A stretch of 29,955 bases of DNA, taken from Byssochlamys sp. IMV 00236 (lineage: Eukaryota; Ascomycota; Eurotiomycetes; Eurotiales; Thermoascaceae). The notes under the pieces were generated by a model. The model saw only the letters and a program-made list of their open reading frames with translations. It did not search any database and had not been told where the DNA came from. Every line of letters begins with the position of its first letter. The stretch's first letter is position 1. The translations under genes were made by a program, and so were the position numbers. This document shows, in pieces, positions 22,026-29,955 of the stretch. The stretch covers positions 1 through 29,955 of the forward strand of contig MSJH02000344.1 in assembly GCA_001931875.2 (NCBI GenBank), read 5' to 3'.

Positions 22026-24028
22026 TGAGTGATGATATAATTGTTGTTGAAATAGATAAAAAAAAAGAAAAAGAAAGAAAAATGAAAAAAAGGGGGAAGA
22101 AAAGCAAAAAGAGCAGAAAGGGGGGAATAGCATAAACATTTTCTTTACTCTTTATCACTTCTGTCTCTGCCTGTCTTTCTGCCTCCTACTTTAGTGTAAA
22201 ATTAATCTGATTGGTTCATTTATTCTGCATAAGGGCTATTTTTATTGTTAAACAAATACCCATTGCTTCGTGTTTCATCCTTTGTTTTTACAAGTGTTCT
22301 TTATGATAACATAGCTTCTCTATCTAAAGTTTAATTTATTATCTTTAATAAAAGAATATTATGTAAAAGTACTATGGTAAACCATTCTACTGTATTTTTA
22401 TCAATTATTGACGTTGATTTTATAAAATGATTTTGTATGTAAAAGTATTATTATCATCAATAAAGTAGGTGATATCATATCAAAAGCGAGAATATGTAGA
22501 AAAAAGGGAGAAAAGTATGCTGGGATTGGAACATTTATTCTAATACTAGTTTTGCTTTCCACCGAGACTTTTACCGAGGTGCATCTTGGGGAAGGTAGCG
22601 ATAAATTCCCAGGAAAATTTAAAGGAACGAAGGATACAGAGAATCCAGAGCATGAGAAGAGGCAATCGAAGAGGAGGGAGGGGCGCTCCAGAAAGACATC
22701 AGCGAGCAAAGAGGGCGGGACAAGCGAGTCAGAGCAAGGTCCATGAGAACAGACAAGTTTTGATTTGTGAACCTTTGAGCACTGAGAGATATGTCGTATT
22801 TCTATGTTTATATCGAAGAAGATTATATATCTTTTGACATAATATAATCAAAATACATTTCGTACACAAGTCAGAGACATCTTAAATATTAACATAATAC
22901 TTTGTATTAAACCCACAGCACTGATTCATGACATTTATAATCTGTAGTAATTGATGATATGTTATATCTAATATGCAATTGGTTGACAACATTTATTCTT
23001 GTATTTAAATATCAATTTCCTTTTTGCCACGGATCTATTTCTTTTCTCTGTTCATAAATCACTTATTTCATCTACTTGTCCTTTTAAGTTCCCGAGTTAA
23101 AACCATCTGTTCATCGACAATATGACATTGATGATGAAAACAGGTTCCATTTAATCCAACTCATGTGCCAAATATTGAAAGAGCACGATCTTTATTAGAT
23201 AAGTTTTTCGTTTCCGTTTGTTCAAATGTAAATGATCCTTTCTCATAAAAAGACATAAAGGAAACGAAGGACTACTTGAAAGCTTAGACGTAAATGGAAA
23301 TACACAATGTAAGAACGTTAATATCATTTCTTGGTTGTGTATATCAACGGTTTTTAGCAATGTTACAATATATCACTGCAAACAAATATGTGCCTTGTAG
23401 TGTTAGATTATGCAGGCCTTACAACGGATCCGAGTGATTTGAAGATATTCTTAGAGTAAGTTTAAAAAACAGAATTTATTAAAAGCAATTGTTAACAACT
23501 CATAATAAGACCAACAAGAATATAGTGATGATTATCTTTGACAAACTACTCTATAGTAATAATATCAAAATGTTTGAAAGGGACGTTAAATAACACCTTC
23601 ACGTCCAGACCTTATAAATAAAAACCAAATGACTTTGTTCAATAACCTTCATGCTTCAAAACCTTATAACTATTTGAATATTGCTTTCTGTAAGTCGCTT
23701 CTTCTTTTGTTATTACGAGATATAATACAGTTTCTGAGACATTTCATATCTGAATTCACGATCTTCATTGTTCATTCGCATCATGCCTGAATTACACCTT
23801 TATCATTTCTTTGAAGACTAGATACTTTTTTTCGCTTCGATCTGTCCTGGACAAACAACTATGTATAAAGACATCACGTGTCCTTTATGGCCTTTGTATT
23901 GTATCATCACGCGAACAAAAACCTAGACTTGAATAGTGCGTTCAGCCTCATTGTTGTATCACATTAAAAATGATTTTTAAATTTTAATTTTCCTCTTCTT
24001 CTCTTTTGACTCATATTCCTTCTATTGA
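22026..24028. other. Long intergenic region between divergent kinase and C2-protein genes
   Basis: About 2 kb containing the promoters of both flanking genes. Directly upstream of the kinase start is an A/G-rich (T/C-rich on the coding strand) tract at 22056-22130. At 22552-22746 there is a purine-rich, higher-GC island with overlapping open frames on both strands; none has a motif I recognise, so no gene is called. A palindromic E-box CACGTG lies at 23875-23880, about 150 bases upstream of the C2 gene start. No tRNA or ordered repeat was seen. Confidence 0.5.
23875..23880. promoter_or_regulatory. CACGTG E-box upstream of the C2-protein gene
   Basis: A perfect CACGTG palindrome, a core site for bHLH transcription factors in fungi, located about 150 bases before the ATG at 24029. 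Function is inferred from position only. Confidence 0.35.
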
Positions 24029-25571
24029 ATGTCAAAGCCAAGGATAATTGGCGAATTAGCCATTGTCGCTTATAAAGCAGTAAGATATTTTAATATTACC
24101 CTGTATAAAATAGACTAACTCCCTAAGCAATTAGCGAGATCTACCCAATCGCGAAGTACGCAGATGCAACTCTTGGCAAATAAAAGGTTGAACTCATCTT
24201 TCTTCTTTTATGTATAATAGATTGTCGGTAAACAAGACCCCTTTGTCGTATTTCGCTTGGGCGAAAATTTAAGAAAGACAAAGACTGACTATAGAGGTGG
24301 CCAGCATCCTCTTTGGGATGATCAGGTATATCATATTACACAAAGGCTATGTGAATGGGTAGTAATGATGTAAATACAATATAAAGGTCAACATGCCTGT
24401 TCCTGAAAAGAAGAAGAAGATGGTTGTTCAAATCTATGATGAGGATTCAAAAAGAGAGGAATTAATTTCCGAGTGTGATTTGGATATATCCAAAGTGCTA
24501 GAAGAAGGAGAGCAGGATGGTAATGGAATATAAAGAAAAAGAAGAATAGTAATTGACGTATATTTAGGCTGGTTTCCTTTGCAGTACAAAGGCCGACCTG
24601 CAGGTGAAATTTATTTAGAAATGACATTCTATTCTGCGGTAAGATAGGAAAAACTGTACCTGACTTGAAGCTCATCTTTTATCGTCTAGGCTCCTCCACC
24701 AAAAAGACAGCCCACGCGTTATGGAATGCGGCCCAAGCAACACGGAGGATACGCTCCTCCTGTACCCAACGCTGGTCACCCAGCACAGCATTACCCCTAC
24801 CACCCAGCACAGCCATCCAATGCTAGACCACTTCCACCTGCTCCTGCTGAATCACATTCAACACCTACGAGTCACCTTGGTCAATATCCACCAACACACC
24901 CACCTGTACAGCCATCTGTACAACCATCTCCCTATACTGGTGCTTATCCTCCACCTGCGCCAACGTCTTCTATGTCATCGGGTTCTCAGCTTCCATCTGG
25001 CAGACCTGCATCATACGCTGGTCCTCAAAGCGTCAGTCATATCAATAAACCTACTTCCCCACCTGCCGGCACACCCAATCCAAACAATCATTTGGCTCCT
25101 GGGGCTGGACATGCTCCTCTCTTGTCTTCGCCCTACAACCCCTCTGCCACTATCAGTTCGGGCGCGTCTTCTCACTCTAATTATGGCAAGTATATGAACA
25201 ATGCTGTATCATCAAATAATAATTCTATTACAGGTTACCCACCTTCTAATCATGGAGGCTATCCACCTTATCCAAACAATAGCAACAATAATAACAGAAA
25301 TAGTTATCCTCCACAGACAAACAGCCCTTATCCACCCTATCCGCCTTCCAACAACCAATTCCACAGGTTTCCTGAGCCCCAACAATTCCCTCACGGTGGC
25401 GGCTATCCTCCTCAGCAAGCTGATCCATTAGGAACACCATTTGCTGCTCATCAAGGAAGCTTTTATTCACCTAATCCAGGAAATTATCCTCCTCGTCCTT
25501 ATCCTCCTCAACATCAAAACATGGGCGGATACCCTCCACAACATTCCAACAATGGATATCCACCTTATTAA
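24029..25571 (+). CDS. C2-domain protein with Pro/Tyr-rich tail (Fic1/Inn1-like architecture)
   Basis: Predicted 420 aa in six exons: 24029-24079, 24135-24155, 24221-24325, 24387-24519, 24568-24638, 24690-25571. Residues about 5-125 form a C2 domain: GELAIVAYKARDLPN, GKQDPFVVFRLGE, TDYRGGQHPLWDDQ, VVQIYDEDSKREE and EIYLEMTFYS. Several acidic residues in the loops (QDP, YDED) may bind calcium, but the set looks incomplete. The remaining 295 residues are one exon of low-complexity Pro/Tyr/Gly/Asn-rich sequence with many YPP, GGYPP and PPYPP units. This architecture (N-terminal C2 plus proline-rich tail) is that of fungal cytokinesis proteins such as Fic1 and Inn1, whose tails bind SH3 domains; it also occurs in other small C2 proteins, so function is an inference. 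Exon 2 is only 21 bases and encodes RDLPNRE, needed to complete the C2 fold. Confidence 0.85.
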
Positions 25572-25652
25572 AAAAAGGGCAATTCGAAGTAGTTTATTAT
25601 TATATTATTACGAGTATTTTATAAAGAGACAAAAATTTGATACAATACATTT

Positions 25653-27405
25653 CTATCCTTGTCTATGGGGCATTGGTTGTCTTGGCCAGTCCTGAGGAGT
25701 AACCATATAATCATAATCGTCGCTATCTTTTTCAGTAATAGGATCAAATCTAAAATCCCGATTAGCAGCAGCAGCTGCTGCACCGCTCATAGTATGCATT
25801 GGGAAATCTTGTTTGGATGATTCAAACGAAGTTCTTGATGGCTGAATGTTGTATCGTTTACTGTTAGGATCTAGCACAGAAAAGCCAGTGTTGCCATCTG
25901 TCAATGTGGCTGCCATGGTTGTAGTCGTAGGATAGTCAACTTCAACAGGGGACATGGGTCTGATAAACCCACGAGATGCTTGAAGACGACCACTGTTTCT
26001 ATTTTCTATGAAATGTGTGATACGTTGACTTAGTCTTGAACTTGTACTTCCGTTATTATTTGTATTATTGAATGACGCACCAAACCTGTTTCCATTATTT
26101 GTTTCGACATCTTGATCAGTACCGCTTTTTGAAAGAGCGCTGATGTCTGCTTCTTCTGTAGAACGACGAGGATGGAAAATGCAAATCTATTAAACAGTTT
26201 AGATGTATACTACATAAACAACAGTAGTCCTTACTCCCACAATCCATATCAGTATAGAGCAAGTATCAACGATTGAAATCAAAAGGTCTGCAGAAAATTT
26301 ATTGGAATTGATGACCATCCCTTTTGTCAATCCATCCACGCAGAGAGTGCCCAAACTGAAGGCGTATAGAAAGAGTACGGCGGTTATAAAGAGATTCATG
26401 TCTTTGAAGTATGCCATCTTTTCTGTCACAGCTGTGCTCCCAGTTTTCATGTTACGGGCAATGTTTATAATTCTATTAAATCGAAAATGTGATCGAATAC
26501 CCAATAGAGCCGCGATAAGTACTACATTATTTAATCTTAGAATTGCTCGAATACATTATTGTTCAGCTACCTACTTTCAGTACTATAGGCTAGTTGAGGG
26601 ATTGCTTCCCTTTTAATAACATCATCTCTGTAGGTCCATTGTAAGATGGGAAACACAGCCACACTTCCAAGCGCCCTGATAGTCATCATTCTTTTAGCTC
26701 GAACTACATTCGGCTTGATGTATAAAGTTTATGTGCAACTTACCAAAAGATGTAGAACCTAAATTCCCAGGAGCCCATGAACGATTTCTTGGCCACATTC
26801 GTTGACAAGTAATGCCAAAAACATTGAAGTAGGAAAAAGATACCAGTTTGCATAGATAAAGTAACGCATTCAAGGTAGTCAATTGACTAGATAAAATAAG
26901 TATACAAAAAAATATTACACATTGGTTTGTTTACCATAGCGATGTATTGATGTTGCGGTGTCCAATAGTCAAATGGTTTTGATATAATCATGGTTGTGTT
27001 TGGGATTTGGACAAACTTTTCAGAGTATTTTATCCACGTTGATATTACATCTTTTTAATTGAACGCATTAGTGACATTTTCTCTCTTGTGTGGATAATGT
27101 TTAATTATACCCCACGTCATCTGCATCAACGCTACTAGAAAATATATGACTGTGATAACGCTTCGAAGTTCTCCGTGAATGATCCTCTTTGGATGTAAAC
27201 ATCTAAATCGGTCTGTTGCCCACACTCTTGAAGCAAGAAATGCAAGCATGTATATCTCTAATGCAACTCTTTCTATTGTTTATGATGTGTTATTTTTTTT
27301 GCTATGGTAACTAAACAAAGTACATACGTAGATAAGAAAAATCACTAATAAACATGAGTCCTCTGACACATTTTCTATTGAATCGATTTACCTTAAATGT
27401 GTCAT
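25653..27405 (-). CDS. Seven-transmembrane protein of unrecognised family (candidate orphan receptor)
   Basis: Predicted 457 aa in eight exons on the minus strand: 27405-27392, 27344-27328, 27272-27111, 27050-26935, 26886-26744, 26675-26575, 26521-26235, 26186-25653. Hydrophobic segments in order: VALEIYMLAFLASRVWA; VITVIYFLVALMQMTW; CVTLSMQTGIFFLLQCFW; FYIFWALGSVAVFPIL; ILIAALLG; LFITAVLFLYAFSLGTLCV; and LLISIVDTCSILIWIVGICIF. These give seven helices, with the N-terminus probably outside. The C-terminal 170 residues are a hydrophilic Ser/Thr/Asn-rich tail, probably cytoplasmic. The layout resembles a G protein-coupled receptor, but I see no diagnostic motif of a known class. The first two exons are 14 and 17 bases. 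Intron 3 (27110-27051) is 60 bases with a CTAAT branch-like site and removes an in-frame TAA. The gene is convergent with the C2 gene, 81 bases between stops. Confidence 0.75.
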
Positions 27406-28568
27406 GATGTATCTATTGAACTATTTTTTTTTCTTTCTTTCAAGAAAAGAGAATGGGAAGAAAAAAAGAATTTTTTGCAATAATGTGCGACCCTGAGGAT
27501 CACTTAGAGTGTTTGAGTATAAATTAAAGCAAGGTTGTACTACACCATTTCCGGAAAGTGAAGTTGTACATGGTGAATATCAACCTTAATGGAGAAGAAG
27601 TCGTACCTATGACAACAGTCTATTGGCTTCTGTGATCACGTTGTGTTGACTAGAGAGGGGGACTTATTTTAATGGCAGGTTGTATCAATATGTTTTTGAT
27701 TATTATGTTCCATTTTACCTTTCAGCCTCCGAGCTTATTGTGAATGTGAATTTCCTGTGCACAAACGAACATACACCAAAAAGGGAAGAGATGCTCAATG
27801 TTAACTGTACACACACAGAACGCACACTTTTTTGTTTATGTTTTTCTTTTTCAAATCAAATTACTCTACATTGAATATTTGGTATTAGTATCAATAAATC
27901 TATAGACGGTCAATTCAAAAAGTGCCATATTTTCTATTATAGAGCTATTCAAAGATGAGATACACAGTTTTCTCTCAGCAAGAGCCACCGTACACAAATA
28001 TCTCATTTGGGAAAGTGCTGAAATAAAGATTGAAAAAAAGCACCAATGAAGAGTACAGATATCAGATTGATGCCAAGACAGCAACAGCATATACAATATT
28101 CAAGTTCAATTTCGACCAATAATCTGTATATATTCTTGTAGTGTACCTAACATCGTTCAGCTTTTACCTGTAGCTAATTTTTATTATTATTTCTTTTCAA
28201 TAAGACCATTATGAAATTCAGCTTTGATTTTATCCTTGTTTGTTTGCTTCACATATATGTAAATTCATCGAGAAAACGCATAATGGGAAGGTCACCTACT
28301 TAACGTCTCAATATGAGCTCTTAAAGGCTTCATGCGCAAAGTGCAAGGAATGAAGTGGTTGTAAATAGACTTTCAGTAACTCTCTGATGAGGTTATGAAA
28401 TGGGAGTTTCTTGGTTCTACCTTTACGTGGTAGCGTCTATATTTGCTAAAGAAACTGATCATATAATGTCAATTGAATAATCATTGAAGCAAACAAGCAA
28501 ATGTTAACGCGCCTGAAAAGATAAAACAATAAAGTATATATATATATATATATAATGTGCTTTTGTAA
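27406..28568. other. Intergenic region upstream of the 7TM gene
   Basis: About 1.1 kb. A C/T-rich tract on the minus strand (27425-27474) lies just before the 7TM start and probably belongs to its 5' UTR. Open frames at 27680-27874 (+) and 27866-28096 (-) have no motif or splice partner; short coding-like stretches occur on both strands near 27950-28110, but I could not choose between them. A (TA)11 run lies at 28535-28556, at the end of the MULE relic. Confidence 0.45.
28535..28556. repeat. (TA)11 microsatellite
   Basis: An uninterrupted TA run that sits 13 bases beyond the truncated end of the MULE transposase relic. It may mark the breakpoint or simply be an AT microsatellite. Confidence 0.85.
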
Positions 28569-29837
28569 CTACATATGCTTACAGGCACACCTATTTCGTT
28601 GAAAGTCTATGCAGTTACAAGCAGTCATCATTCCTTGTACAGTTGATATATCATATACAACTTCCGTCGTGAAAGACTTGACAATATAACAAACCTCTCC
28701 ATCGATATACACTTTCTGCACCATATTTGCTAATGACATCTCATTGATCCCATCTGCTGTAATCATTGTCTTTCTTACTTTTCTAGTCTTTGAGCTCATA
28801 CGTCCGATGTTAGCAGCCATCCTTGCGGTATTGTGCATAAAATCGGCATGAGCATCATCAACCAAGATAAAGATTAATCGATCCAGCCTTCTATTTCTTT
28901 TTCTTTGTAAATAATTCGTCTTCAATTGGTTATGCCAACTTTCAATATAGTTGTTAGTTTCCATATTGATGAACATTTGTGGTTGGTAAGCAGCAGACCA
29001 ATGTGTAGCATCCAGGCAAAATGAGTCAACTCGAACTAGTTGTTGTCTTTGCCATAGAGAAACTAAGCCGAATGTATAGCTCTGTTCGAAATCTTGAGCA
29101 ATATAGATAAAGTAACCACGCTGTTGCTGAAGATCGTTCAACCAAAGCTTGATCGATTCTTTCTATTCATTGTGGTTTTTATATGATAGTTTTTGAGCCT
29201 TTTTATGTATGTTATAAACATCTTCTGAATGGACAAACTGATCACGGCGTATAGCATATACTGAAGAGGATGACAAATTAGCAGCTTCAGGAAAAAGATC
29301 TCTTATCCTTTCATTAAAATGACATTGAATTGCAGCTCTTATGCCTCTTCTACTATAGTCTTCGCGTAACTTCTGCAATATAGCTTTCTTCGTATTATCC
29401 GATAAAGGCAAAAAGAGATATCATCAAGGCTTTCGACAAGATGATTATGCTCATTATGCATCTTATTAGTGACCTGATTAGGTGCTAGAAAATAACAGGT
29501 GACAGTAACATAGCATCTGCTATCAATCTTCTTGCTTGGTTTCTGGATTGACCGGCTTTTAGATGATTCATCGTCTGTTTGTACACCAACATGACTCTTA
29601 TAGAATCCAGCTCTATGGCTTATGAACTTAATTTTCTAAATAATACTTTTTCTTGTTATGCACTTCGTTTAAATTAGACATATCACCATTCGTCTTGTTC
29701 TTATACATCCAACATACTGCATGTTAGGCAGGTGAATTTTCAATGATATTTTTCCAAGAGTCAATATCAACAGTAGTCTCTCTAGGAAAGGGTGTGTCTT
29801 GTTCTAAAACTAAGCTCTCAGACACGATTACTTCACT
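28569..29837 (-). pseudogene. MULE-type transposase relic with internal deletion
   Basis: A decayed Mutator-like transposase on the minus strand. The N-terminal part (29837 to about 29410) has two or more frameshifts and a stop, but still shows a FAR1/WRKY-GCM-like zinc domain (HRAGFYKSHVG, KKIDSRCYVTVTCY, MHNEHNHLVESLDD). The frame then shifts to LPLSDNTKKAILQKLRED and continues in one frame to 29163, where a TAG interrupts it before KESIKLWLNDL. The DDE core begins with DSFCLDATH (first Asp region) but jumps at once to AAYQPQMFINMETNNYIESW, so most of the catalytic domain is missing. The C-terminal part keeps a SWIM zinc-finger pattern, CNCIDF...CACKHM, directly followed by TAG. The relic cannot encode an active enzyme. 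It may extend beyond 29837 toward the window edge; terminal inverted repeats were not identified. Confidence 0.85.
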
Positions 29838-29955
29838 TTATTAAAAGGGGGAATAAGTGGAAGAGAAAGTTAAAGAATTAAAGATAATTAATGGTCATAC
29901 CATCAAAGAATAAAAAATCACTTCAAGAATTTAAATCACCGTTATTACTACGTCA
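29838..29955. other. Window edge, nothing assigned
   Basis: AT-rich DNA upstream of the MULE relic. The outer end of the element may lie here or beyond the window, but no terminal repeat or gene can be supported. Confidence 0.5.

Noticed and set aside
23151..23360. Minus-strand 69-codon frame in the long intergenic region
   Set aside because: No recognisable domain or splice partner; composition is typical of random frames in AT-rich DNA.
27055..27057. Apparent in-frame TAA in the middle of the 7TM gene, suggesting a pseudogene or readthrough
   Set aside because: A 60-base intron (27110-27051) with gtataa donor, CTAAT branch-like site and aaaaag acceptor removes the stop and keeps the frame, joining helix 2 smoothly to the next loop.
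27866..28096. Minus-strand 76-codon frame, and a broken plus-strand frame over the same DNA
   Set aside because: Both strands look equally weakly coding, the plus frame has an internal stop, and no family is recognised, so neither is called.
1..29955. CRISPR arrays, tRNA genes, rRNA genes, bacterial-type operons or phage genes
   Set aside because: No spaced direct repeats, no cloverleaf with a convincing T-arm motif and no rRNA signature were found; the window is eukaryotic nuclear DNA.

Overview
This window is nuclear DNA of a filamentous fungus, most likely a mucoromycete (Mucorales-like). The support is many short introns (mostly 45-65 bases, GTAAGT/GTATGT donors), AT-rich intergenic DNA, pyrimidine-rich tracts before start codons, a GPI-type chitin deacetylase, a Rim15-type kinase, and relics of MULE and Tc1/mariner transposons. 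I cannot name the genus. Gene models were built by hand-splicing conserved reading frames; all exon edges are predictions, but the phases close for each of the eight main genes.

Layout. 826-2698 (+): secreted, probably GPI-anchored chitin deacetylase. 2999-4411 (+): G protein alpha subunit. 4751-5315 (-): small TFIIIC triple-barrel subunit, divergent from 5547-7637 (+), a membrane-tethered class 3 lipase. 7675-10030: a weakly coding stretch with two small unrecognised minus-strand genes, one unresolved multi-exon minus-strand gene with a TATA box, and a 60-base repeat. 10130-11530: mostly gene-free, but holding a decayed Tc1/mariner transposase with a terminal-repeat-like end and a second copy of the 60-base repeat. 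11535-14430 (+): HID1 family trafficking protein. 14454-16122 (-): anthranilate synthase component I, tail-to-tail with HID1. 16508-22025 (-): very large Rim15-like PAS/AGC-kinase/receiver protein. 22026-24028: long intergenic region. 24029-25571 (+): C2-domain protein with a Pro/Tyr-rich tail, convergent with 25653-27405 (-), a seven-transmembrane protein of a family I do not recognise. 28569-29837 (-): decayed, internally deleted MULE transposase.

The genes are ordinary single-copy eukaryotic neighbours, not an operon. Themes are nutrient/stress signalling (Rim15-like kinase, G alpha, orphan 7TM protein), cell-wall and membrane biology (chitin deacetylase, lipase, C2 protein, HID1), tryptophan synthesis and RNA polymerase III transcription. 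I found no CRISPR array, tRNA, rRNA or clear defence or biosynthetic cluster. The items most worth a second look are the orphan 7TM gene, two GC-AG introns with identical donors, the dispersed 60-base repeat, and the two transposon relics.
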